64,000 bases of DNA from assembly GCA_018881555.1 (NCBI GenBank), contig JACAXG010000252.1, forward strand, positions 310,001-374,000, in the 5' to 3' direction. Shown here piece after piece: positions 1 through 11,300 of the stretch (positions are counted from its first letter, which is position 1; each line of letters opens with the position of its first letter). Under the pieces are notes generated by a model. It was not told where the DNA came from. It saw only the letters and a program-made list of their open reading frames with translations, and did not search any database. The DNA is from Amblyornis subalaris (Eukaryota; Chordata; Aves; Passeriformes; Ptilonorhynchidae). Both the position numbers and the translations under genes were made by a program.

Positions 1-660
1 GCCGCCGCCCGGCCCGGCTCCGCATGGCCGGGGCCGCCGCCCCCGCCCACCGCCCGAGAGCCTGCCCAGGCGGGGACTGACCCGGAACCAGAACCGCCCT
101 CCCGATCCTGATCCGACTCCCGATCCCGCTCCTCCCCGCCCCGTTATGCCGGGGAGCCGCCGGGGGCGGGGCCGTGCACGCCGGTCCCGCCTCTCCCCGG
201 TGTGTCCCCGGCTGGGATCTGTCACCGGCCTCGCCTCTCCGCCGTGTGTCCCCGGCTGGGATCTGTCACCCAGCCCAGCCGCTCGCTCCCTGGTGTGTCC
301 CCGGCCGGGATCTGTCACCGGCCCCGCCCCTCCGCCGTGTGTCCCCGGCTGGGATCTGTCACCCGGCCCAGCCGCTCCCCGGTGTGACTCTCGCCGGGAT
401 CTGTCACCCGGCCCCGCCGCTCCCCGCTGTGTCCCCGACCGGGATCTGTCACCCGGCCCCGCCGCTCCCCGGTGTGTCCCCGTCCGGGGTGTCCACTGTC
501 ACCCAGCACAGGCTTGGTGCCTGCAGTGGTGCCCCCGCCGCTGCCCTCCGGTGCTCCAGGCCCATGGGGGATGCTCACCCTCGCTGTGGGTCCCCGGCGC
601 TGGGCTCTGACACGCAGCCGTGGGTGTCGGTGCTGTGCACACGCGTCCCGGGGCTGCAGC
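1..660. promoter_or_regulatory. CpG-rich island at the left edge, likely promoter region of a neighbouring gene
   Basis: The first 650 bases are very rich in C, G and CpG, unlike the AT-richer sequence that follows. GC-box-like strings are visible around 131-142 and 161-174. Within the island lies a tandem repeat, listed separately. An ATG on the minus strand at 25..23 opens a frame running off the left edge, and a plus-strand ATG at 24 stops after 17 codons. Neither is enough to call a gene. By family knowledge such islands mark promoters of broadly expressed genes. Which neighbour it serves cannot be told from this window. It is not the SLC22A7 promoter, because that gene ends nearby and starts 17 kb away. 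Confidence 0.6.
195..510. repeat. GC-rich minisatellite, period about 45 bp, about 7 copies
   Basis: The core GGGATCTGTCAC recurs at 214, 258, 307, 351, 396 and 441, spacings of 44, 49, 44, 45 and 45 bases. A seventh, diverged copy starts near 485. Each unit also carries a GTGTGTCCCCGGC-like block before the core and a CCCCGCC-like block after it. Long reading frames cross it in several frames, which is a by-product of the repeat and not evidence of a protein. Confidence 0.9.
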
Positions 661-2040
661 TCAGCCTTCAGCCAGTAGATCTCCTTCCTAACCTATTCGA
701 CTCTTCAAATCACTTCTTACCTTGTCATGCATTGCTACCTAGTTTGGTCTTTCTGTTTGTGAAAAGGTCTTTTTGTTTGTAACCATCGCTTCTGTCTTCC
801 TCATAAACAAGCCTGCAGCAGAGCAAAGATAGCTCACGAATTCAAAACTTGGAAACTGGATTTCCTCCCCACCCCAAATCAGGTTTGTCTTAACAAACCT
901 ATCAGTAATGAAAATTCTGATTTTTTGAGTTGGTTAATGTCCTGTTTTTCCTACAAACACTGTGTGAGTAATGACATCAGTATTGCATACTCCAGTTGGT
1001 TGCTATAAATCATGATATATTTCCAAGAAATGAAGAACATTTTGCTGAAGGAAACACGGATTGGTGATGACCTGCACATTGCCTTTTCTTTTTTGCACAG
1101 CACAAGATAAGGTGTTAAATGATTCATGGATGGAAAAAAATTATTTTTAAAAATAGCTGCTGACTTACAGCAGCTAAAAGAATTCTCCAGGCAGCTTATT
1201 TCTACTAGGAGGTGCTCTTTGACCTGGGATTGGATGTGCCTCTGCACCTATTTCCAGATGCATCCTCTGAAGTGTGTTCCCTTCACAGTGCTGTGCGGGT
1301 TTAGCCTAAAACACCTCACAGCCCAGGGAATCACAGAGCACCGGGGTCGGATCTTGAAGCCATTCCCTCTTCCCAATTTGCGCAAGTGCTGTTTATCAGG
1401 ATTCCAAATTTATAGATGATTTCCAATTTATAGATAACTTGGCGGCTCATCTCTGTTGTTTGCAGAATTAAGTGCAAGAGGCAAAGATACTCCATAAAGT
1501 GAAGATCAATGTGTTAGACCAGTAAGCAGAATGAAGTCCAGTAATGAACTACCCAACATTCCATGCAGTTTCGTGTAGCAAGGTGGATTTTGTGGTTTGG
1601 ATTTGGTTTGGATTTTTTTTTTTTCTTTAGCTTAAAGTATACTTCTGGCATACAACACTAGATGTAAATAATCTGCAAAAGCTTTTTTCTTCTTTGTGTA
1701 TGCAGGGAAAATGCTTGTAGTTAACCCATTTTCCGTGGGATTCCTGCATGTACTTTTCACTGGCTTCAAGTCTCAGTGTGAAAACTGTCCAGATCATTTC
1801 TAAATACAAGAAGTATTTGTAGCTACAGTTCATGGTTTAAAATGAACCATAAATTACCATCCAGTTAGATTTATTAGAGCTTATTTGGGTTTGTATGATT
1901 CACAATCAGTGTTTTTACTGCTGTACTGTTTCTTGAGTTGTATAAGGCAATGGATGGTAGTTTCTGGAAGGCTGTGCAGTGACCTGAAAGGTCCAAGTCC
2001 AACAAGGCCAAGGACTGGAAGAGCTTAGCACAAGTGCCTT
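661..2040. other. Gene-free stretch between CpG island and SLC22A7 3' end
   Basis: AT-richer sequence with only short, unsupported frames. It contains T-rich runs around 1610-1625. I see no recognisable exon, RNA gene or mobile element. Confidence 0.5.
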
Positions 2041-2046
2041 TATTTC
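2041..2046 (-). terminator. Candidate polyadenylation signal of SLC22A7
   Basis: The minus strand reads AATAAA here, about 220 bases downstream of the SLC22A7 stop codon, followed by T/G-containing sequence. This would give a short 3' UTR of roughly 240 bases. It is the first canonical hexamer I see after the stop. Transcript ends would be needed to confirm it. Confidence 0.5.
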
Positions 2047-2264
2047 CGTACCCTGTTAGACCTCTGCATCCCTGCTGCTGGCCACACTACAGAGTGGGTT
2101 AGCTCCTCCCAGCTGGTTTCCTGATCTGCCTCCTTCCTCCAGCGTCCTCAGTCCCACTTCCCTGCGGAGTGAGACTGGGGGGGCAGTAAAGGCTCTTTCA
2201 CTGACAGATCAGAGCATGGCTCGGTTGTGCAGTCCTACACGGTCGCTGTCCCGTGGAGACTCCC

Positions 2265-2328
2265 TCACTTCAGCAGAGCCTGTAGTGGCATCCCCTCGGG
2301 AGCACTGACTTCTGGCGGCACTTTCACT
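2265..2328 (-). CDS. SLC22A7: SLC22A7 coding exon 10 (short C-terminal tail and stop)
   Basis: 64 coding bases after a pyrimidine-rich acceptor (TTTCTTCCAG|AGTG). The phase fits exon 9 exactly, giving a tail [20 protein letters not shown] and a TGA at 2267..2265. The total of 542 residues is close to the roughly 548 I recall for the human protein. The tail is poorly conserved in the family, so this exon rests on splice sites and phase more than on similarity. Confidence 0.8.
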
Positions 2329-5300
2329 CTGGAAGAAATAAAAGCATGTTTGGGCTGATGGACAGAAAAGCAGGAAGTCTGACAGCACCACCGGGCTGTC
2401 ACTTCTTCCGCTGACACCCACAGACGGGGAATCGCAGGCAGCAGGGTGGGGCGTCCCCTGTGCCTCGGCAGAATCCACGTGCGGGGCACGATGGAGGTGA
2501 CTCACTGCGGCTTCTCGATGTCCTCGATGCCCTCGGGCAGGCGCACGTTGAGCGTCTCTGGGAGCAGGAAGGCCACGGNGCCGCTGCACACGGCCACAGC
2601 GCAGTACGTCACCTGGGGCAGCGACCGCCACACCTCGTCCAGCAGGAACACCAGCGGGGCCAGGGCCCCTCCGAGGCGTGCCAGGAAGGAGGTGTACCCC
2701 ATCCCATTCTGCCTGGAAAGGTGCAGACCACCCCGAGAAAGAGAGGGGTGCTTCTGTCATGTCAGACCTCTGCCCCTTCCCCTGCAGTTTTCCCTAAGTG
2801 CTGAGGCTTTTTTCTCCCCCGGGTTTTTCCTCTGCCATTTTTTTCTTCTCTTTCTTCATATCTTCCTACAATCGTAATATTTCCCAGAGAGCAACTGTAG
2901 CTGCTGTGAGAAATAGATTTATGTCTATTATGAGACGGAAGCTGCAGTTCCACACTAAAAANACCTGCTCTACAGTTGTTTCCATGTTGAATATCTCAAA
3001 CCCTGAGAGCATTTTCTGATAGTAANACTAGTGAGTCCTCCAACCTGCTTAGAGCAAATCCAAGTTCCACCTCCTCCCAGGTACTCCTAGGNATGTGGCA
3101 TACACTAGAGATACCTGTGAGCACCTTTGGTCCAAGGAAGGAGACTTTGGAGAGGAGACCAGAAATAAGACCTAATTTTGAGGGAATGGGTGGCATTTCA
3201 CACTGATGACAAGGATCCCACAACCTGCTTGTGCATATGCAGAACAANTACTGCAGAAGGAACCGACAATTTTGTCTTTGTCAGTGTCTTTGGGCATGAA
3301 AAATACAAACAGATCTGGGACAAAATGTAGCAGATCAGTGTGACCACTTAGGTTTAAAAGTGAATCATTCCCCACATGCAACAGACCTTTGAAAGCTAAA
3401 GGACTAAATGGCAGAGGAGGGCACTCTGGGCGGGAGAGGACAGAAGTGCAGTAAGCCACCAGGCCTGCTGTGATCCATGAGGGTTTTTTCAGACTTGCAC
3501 AAAGAAATTAGTGAGGTGATTCCCTCCACCACTCTTGGCTATATCCCAGACTATGCAGATGCGAAATCTGGTTTTATGTTACTGTTACCCAGATATGTCA
3601 AATCTTTTTGATTTTTTTTCTTCTGAAAGGCTAGTTAATCTCTGTTTTAATATCATCTCATGTCCAAAAAACTCTCAAGCATGTGGTAGTATGTGTCACT
3701 TGTAAAACTTGATATTTCATGTTCTTATTTTCAGGTTCTTTTAACAGTTTCTGACAGATTATGACAGGGAGCTAAGACTTCACTAAGCACGGGTGCCTTA
3801 CAGAGTTCAAAAATCTTCCCACACAGAATACTCCTCACCTTTCTATTCATCTTCCTGTCAGCATAACCTAACCACACATAACCCAGGTGAAAAGCAGGGT
3901 GGCTTTCTGCCCCTCTCTTGTGAGTAGATGAAATCCCTAGAACCTGCTAGTTCCAGAGGCAAGGGACCAGCACTGCAGTGTAGTCATCAGCACATCCTGC
4001 TGTGCTGATGTCAGAGGGCAACACCTCAGTGGGGCTCTGGGTGTGTGCTCAGGTGGGTGGCATCTCTTACCTCAGAACGGTGGGGTAGAGCTCCGAGGTG
4101 TACAGGAAGACAGTGGTGAAGGCAGCTTCTCCGAAACCTTTGCCCGTAATGGCCACTGCCGAACGCAAGGAGGTGAAGGCTGGGGCAAAGAAAAGGATTT
4201 ATGACAATGAGCTGCCTCTAGGAAGAAGCTTCTCTGTATAAGAAGGGAGAAGCCTCAGTGCTCCCACACTCAAAACAGGGAGCTTCATAGCCCTGGAGCT
4301 GCTGTCTCCAAAGGCTGGAGCTGTAAGTTTAGTAAGTATTAGCCCAAGTGGGAGCTGAACAGATGAAAGGATAGTTCCTGACAGTTCCCACTGGAGAAGG
4401 TCTATAATTAAAATAGGCAGTGTACCTTGCCATCACTGGACCCTCTCTAGTCACTTCAGAGTGACTGGAAACTCTCTGTTGTGACCAGAGAGTAGGGTCA
4501 GCCCACATGAGCGACCTTGTCTCGTAGACACCCTTTAGGTGGAGCGCTTCTCTACCCAGAATTGCCCATGGACACCATCCGTGGTTCTCCTTCTCCAGCC
4601 CCGCACAAAATGGACCCCCTCCTTCAGCAAGTACTGCACAGAGCAGGAGAGCATCTCACGCCTGGGAATGACAACGTTGGCTCCTATGCACAGTCCGGCC
4701 AGGATGAGCGTCCACGCCTGGCTCGGCCGCCGCCCNACTCGGTTCACCAGCACGTATATGAGCATCTTGGCTGGGATCTCAATGACACCGAAGACAAACT
4801 GGGAGAGGTAGATGTTGAGCCCAAAGCCGGTCAGGTTCAAGCTCATGCCGTAGTAAGAGAAGGCAACACCAAACCTGCAAGGAGAGGGTGGAGATGGGGC
4901 TGGGGGAGATCCCTCTGGGAACCGCAGGATGAATCGCCCCCCCGTGAAGTGACACTGCTCACCACACCACGCCGGAACACAGAGATATCCTCCGCAGGAC
5001 TGGCGTCCTGAACAAGTTGATGTAGGAGTAATTCTCTCCCATGTTTTTGTCTGTTGCCATCCTTGTGAGGGCCTGGGAGAGATGGAAAGAAAGAAATAGC
5101 TCAGCTGCTGTACTTTTAGGATCTAGACATGAAACCCCAGGCAGGCTGGGGACTTTGCCCTTCCCAGCTTCAAATCCGCCTTGGATTTTCCATGCATTCC
5201 CTTTGCAGAGCCATTCCCTGAGCATATGTTGTCAGAGGCATGTCTTCTTGCAACTTTACAGATTGCCTGCTATTTTAGATGTCTTTTTCTTCTCGTGCCC

Positions 5301-8300
5301 CCTTCTTCCCTCTCACCTACATGCCCCGTGTGGCAGAAAGGGCTGTAGAGAAATGGCAGATCATGATGTTGGAAAAGTCAGTGTTGGGCCAGTTCCACCT
5401 TCCTCCCCATGTGGCTGCCTGCTGTTGTATGAGGAGCTAACAGTGAGCTGCATGCTTTGTTCTTAGGAGTGCATTTATTCAAAGTGTAATTATTTATACA
5501 TCTATTTATATAAATACAGAATACATAAAAAAGTCAGGCCCTGGGAAGTGAGCCCTGCCTGTGAAGAAGAAGAGAATGTTTATTCACAAAGCCTTTTGGC
5601 AATTGGTTGAGGGGTATGTACCAGCAGATTTTATAAGTTCTACTCAGTGTGTATTTAGTCCAGTGTCCAGTCCACTGAGGCCTCTTGTCATGGCAAAAAT
5701 AAGTGGAAAGACACTCCACCTAATGAAGTGGATTTCTGGCCTTATGGGATCTGAGCTGCTGCTTTATCTTTAGGAGTGAATTTCTGCTTTCTAGAGCAAA
5801 ATGGAGCATGACACCCTGTGGACCACAGTGCCCCACAGATCACACTGCAGGCTAAGCATTGCTTCAGGTATCAAATAGAAGTAAAATACAGANACAGAAA
5901 GTGGGAAAGGAAGAACATGTATCTGGATCTTCAGTTCCTTACCTCTGGTGAGACAGCAAAATCTTTCCTTCCATTCATTTTTGCACATCTAATCAGGTGC
6001 CTGTGGGCTTGCTTCACTTTGCCTTTGGCTGTGAGCCACCGGGCAGACTCTGGGACCCACCTGCAGGTGCAAGGAGAGGAGACTGTTCCTATTGGAGCTG
6101 CATGTTTTCCACCCCACACCCATGGCTCGGGCATCTTCTCCATGAGACTTCAGCCTCACTCAAATACAGCAACTGTGGTGCATGAGAAGAAGAGTGGGAC
6201 ACCCTTTTTGCATGTACATGCTCTCCTACCCCTAAAGGAGTACAGTCTGCTAATTGAAGTATGTCTAGCCCAAATTTTACTCATGTGATTTTTGATCAAA
6301 GCTTGAATTTTCTGACCTGGTTGAAGTTTCAAACTCTTCTCAATTAAAACTGGCCCCAGAGAGTTTATATTTACACATTCATGCTTTTTGAGACTCTTTG
6401 AAATTGTAGGATATTAAAAACTACAGTGTATAAAGGATTTAGTGAGGTCTATACATACTTTTTAGTTGCTAAAATTATTTGGTTTTCACAATAGTCAAAG
6501 CCTTCTGCACATTGGACTCTCCCACTAGAATGGTCCGAGAGCAGATCCCTATAAGCTGTTTGTGATTCATGTGCCCTAAATCAGATTACAATAAAACTAA
6601 TGATGAACAACTGTTGTCACTATTTAAGCAGGAATTGAAAATGATGTGTAGAGCAAAAATGTTTGGAGGACTGGTCTTGTTGAAAGTTTTGATCTCCTTC
6701 CCACAAGCTTACAACCTTGGGAAATACAAAGAAGGAAGNATGGCATTTTGCACTCACTGCCACTGTCTCTGGAGAGTAATATTATGTCTTTTGGTTGTCT
6801 AATGTCTCCACTGAGTTCTGACCTTGTGTCAATAATATCTACAGAGGGCTAAATTAGATTTTAATTCCATACTTCAGAGACTTTCAATTTTCTGCCATCA
6901 CTGACCTTTTGGGTGCTTGAAGACTAGAGTATAATTTGTTGGAGAACTAATCTCCATAAAAGATATTAACAGAAGAAGAAAAATCAAACAGTTATGAGGG
7001 AAGGGGTGGGCACAAATGCATCTGTGAATTTCAGCACTTCCAAGGACTCAGTTTTTTACGGCTGGTTGTCCTAGAAAGAGAGCAAAACAACTTGAATTAA
7101 GAAAGTCAGCAGAACACGTATTTTAGTTGTGTTGGACTTGATCAGTGCAATACCAGATGTTACTCTTTGCCAGAAAGCCCTCATCACCAGTGAAACTCCA
7201 CATCTTTCTTGAGCCATTGATTAGCAACAGCACCAGTTTATATCCCATTTCTGTAAGCATTCTTTGAGATTTTCCTGCTAGATCTGTGCAGATATTTAAG
7301 CTACTGCTTCATGCTGAGGGACAGACACAGCAGGCAAGCAAACCATAGTCTCCAGAAGCCTTTTTTAAAAGCAGCTGAAAGGCACTTCAGCATTTGGATA
7401 TCTCTCTTTCTGCACAGTGACTATGCACGTAATTTTTGGACATATGTGTCTAACAAATCAGACCTTATTCTACATTGTGTCCAGCTGGAGCTGCCCGTTA
7501 CCCCGAGGGACACGTCTGTGATTTCTGCGGTGGGATCCAACACCACTCTGGTGCCCAAGAGGAACTAAACAACCACCCTAGGGTGAAGAAGACACAGCCC
7601 ACCCATTTCTGAATGTTCTCAATGGGGCAGTTGTGGGAATACCTGATTGCTTTTTTCAGCACAGGACTTTTTTTCCAGCCAGGAAATGGAGCTGCTTATT
7701 CAAAGGACTGTTTTAGACCATCAAGGGAGTTGATCCAATTCAGTTTACATTGCAGTCACACTGTCAGTGAACCAACTCCATATTCGAGTTTGTATTAGTA
7801 TATTAAAAAAAAAGAAGGGAAAATCAAAGTTTCTTTGATTAAATGAACCATCTCCCTTTTTAAGGCTTAGGAGATGTCAGGTATTTCTTAAATTATGCTA
7901 TGGGGGGAAATAGGCCAGAGAAAGCAGCTGTATTTGGCCCATCAGGATGGTTACACAGCTGAGAAAAGATATGGGAAGTGCAGAGATAAATGAACCTGAC
8001 CTAGCCTGAAGGTGTCATTGGCTCTCATGGAAAATTTGGTGCCAAAACTCTCCTTCCCAGTGAGGTGGGAACACAGAATGAACAAATTATTTATCTTGAG
8101 TTTACTAAAGTTTAAAGTCAGGGGTCTGTCTGGGCCTTCCTTTATTGGGATCTCTTTTCTTTACTCTGAGCCACGTCCGACAGAGCTTGCAGCACCAAAT
8201 CCTGCTTCCTCGTGCTGCCACCTGTCATCCAAATGCCTCAGTCCCAGTCCTGCCTCTTCCTTGTCCCCAGAGCTGTGATGCAGCCTTGGCTCCTGGCCTT

Positions 8301-11300
8301 GTTGGAGGCCACTCCAGTTTTCCAGAGCTGCCAGGCACGGCCAATCCAGGCACAGGACACGCATGAGTCCTGCTCCTCTGGAGGCTGCTGAGCCAATCCT
8401 AGGATCAGCAGAGGAGGCAGATCCCAGCGTGCTCCCCGCCTGGTCGCTGCACTCACCAGAGGCAGACAANGCTCAGGAGGCACGGTCCTGTCACCGTCAC
8501 CAACAGCCAGTGCCATTCCCGCACGCAGTACGCTGCCAGGGCCAGCAGCATGTTCCCAATGCTCCAGAAGATGCTGCACAGGATCCCGGTGAAGGTGCGG
8601 TGCTGGATGTCCACCCACTCCATCCCTGGAAGAGGGAGGCAGCATTCAGCTGGGACACGCAGGACTTCTCCAGGAAGGGAGGGTCCGCAGGGCTTTTTAA
8701 CAAGGGCAAGGCCAGGTAACATCCCTGGGCTTCTCCTTCACAAAGTTCCACTGTTTGGCCGATATTTGGAACATTTAAAATATTCAGCCACAGTTCTTAA
8801 ACTCTTGCAAAGCTGTAAGCAACTAAAATAAAAATGTAAGAAAAGAAATACTGGACATGTATTAAGAAACAGTGCTAAAACTACTCTGATAGAGGTTTTT
8901 TTTATCCCATTCAATAGCATTCAATTGGTTTTCTTCATCAAACAGATTTCTTTCTCCCCCTGACCATCTTGCCTGCACAGTTTTCCATTTCTCTGCCCAC
9001 TCATTATTTCAGATTAAAGGAATATATTGAGTGAATTGTCGTTCACATGGAATGTACCCAGAGTAGAGAGTAACACACAAGTAAAGCCAGACAGGGGTCT
9101 CCTCGATTGTGTGGAGTTTTCTTCTGAAGATCTGGACATCTTCCTACAACCTCCAACAATCAGAAACAAGCTCTGCTATGTCTTGCAGGAATCAACCTTT
9201 GTAACAGTAAACAAACACAGCAGGCCTNGGGAGTTGTCAGGTCTTGTGTGGACTTTTCCAGTATTGAAGAAGCCATTTTAGCTCGATNTTGGCTAGATCT
9301 GCAAAAATCCTGGAAATTTTTGCTGTGCCTGTAATTTGTTCTTGGGTACAATGCCTTTTGCCCACTATGTCCCAGCTGTATCTACAAAATNGTCCAGTGG
9401 TTTATTGGATACCCTGAAATTTGGAGCTTGTTTTTATTATATCATTACCTAAATTCTTCAGCTTCAGTTTTGCCTAGCTCTGTATGATTTTTTTTTTTTT
9501 TTTGGTGGTGGCGGTGGTTCTTCTCATTGTAAAATACAGATTGGTAACTTAGGAAAACTGTGGGCAAACTAGGAACTGGGGAAGCAGAAACAGCCTGTAA
9601 ATGACACACCATCCTCTCGTGCTGAGGACAGGGCAATGCTGCAGAATTGTCCTAACAGTGTGTGCTTGGAAGGCGAGAACTCTGCATCGGAGGAAAGGGG
9701 CAGAGAAACTTACCAGGAATTGGGTAGCATGGGTTGCATGTTGCAACAGAATTACTAGCAAGTGGTTGTTGCATTTTGAGTAGACTCTTAAAATATTAAT
9801 TAGACCAACAGCAAACTGTAATTCTTGCATCCTTCCAAGAGGGATGTTCTGTAACAAAATTGCACACACGGCGATTTCCAGACCCCTGTCCCTACTAACT
9901 CAGCCCTGCCTGGTAGACAAGTCCCTTCCCACCCACCGCCTGCCAGGAGTCCCTCTACAGCCACAGCCCACCCGCACTTACCCAAAGGCAGGACAATCAG
10001 GGAGAGGCCGCTCAGGGCCACCCCGGTGAGGGTCCGTGTGATGGCCAGCATCGTGTAGGACACGGAGGCGGCGCTCAGCATCCCAAAAACCACAGAGAGC
10101 ACAAGGGACAGCTGGAGCATGGTTTTCCGTCCAAACCTGCCANGAGCACAGGCTGGGTTACACTGGCTGGAAACCTGTCACGGGAGCAGGGTTTGAAATG
10201 GGCAGACCAGAGATTTTAGAGGAAAATGAAAAGATGCAACATCCTGGAGAGGAGGAAATGGCTCTGGATCAAGACAGTGCCACAGTGGTGCAATCCCATT
10301 CAGAGCCTGCCCCGTGAACATTGGGCATGGGATCCTCCAGTGGAAAGAGCAGCAGAACTGCTCAGAACAGCAAATGAGGCTCTCCTGGCCAACACCACCA
10401 TCAAAAGCAGGGATGCCAGCTTGAAATCCCATGCTGCTGTCACACCCTGCTCCCTCCAGTGTCAATGTCCTTCTCCCATGGCTCACTCAGGACTGGCCAC
10501 TGCACCACTCTCAAGGAGGAGAGAGAGGCATGACACTTTCACCCTGCTCCTTGGAAGGAAAACAAAGGGATCCAATTGTCAGCCCACATATGCAAAAGGC
10601 ATCCAATTATCAGCCCACATGCGCAAACAGCCCTGAAATCCTGAGGGATTTCTGCGGAATCTGCTAGGAGGTTGTCCCCCTAGGGTTTTCTTACCCCATT
10701 GTCCAGAGTCCTGTGTGCAGAGTGTGGAGAAATACAAAAAATAAATGCACACAAATGCACATGTGTATACACACACACACTCACACATAGAGAAATATGT
10801 CTGCACGTATTTCTACATAACCTGTGAAACTCAAAATCAAAATGGAGCGCAAGGGGTCAGTCTCCTGACACCTCCTCTCTTCAGCACTGCATGTGTTGAA
10901 AGCAGTGGCTTTCAAAGCTTAGGCTCAAANTGGAGTAGTAGATTGAGCCTGCCAACAGGTGATGTTCAGTCCACAAGGACTGAAATCCTGCTCTGATCCT
11001 GGCATTAGGGCTCTCTTAGTGGCCACCTGAGAAGGATGGTGGCAGGAACGATTGCTCCAGGGGGAAAAGTGGTGTGCTGGGACATAATGCCACAGNAACA
11101 TTCCTAAAAATAACACAAATTACTTAATTCAGCAGCTGATTAATGANTCTACTGGCAAAAAAANCCCCAACTTGTGGCTTGGGTACGGGGAGTTTGCTGG
11201 ATCTGCTTTGAAATTTAAGCAGAGACAGTTTGCAAAGGACATGGAAATGCCCCTGGGTCAGAACAGGAAACACCCCAAAACCACAGCAGAGCTGTATCCA

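Noticed and set aside
195..510. Direct repeats that could be mistaken for a CRISPR array
   Set aside because: Units are contiguous with diverged sequence throughout, with no unique spacers. The host is a vertebrate.
146..782. Overlapping long plus- and minus-strand frames at the left edge
   Set aside because: They arise from the 45-bp GC-rich tandem repeat, which stays open in several frames at once. There is no domain, splice logic or start context.
4440..4500. Two short inverted repeats (AGTCACT/AGTGACT and ACTCTCTG/CAGAGAGT) in SLC22A7 intron 7 region flank
   Set aside because: The arms are only 7-8 bases, frequent by chance, with no link to a known RNA structure.
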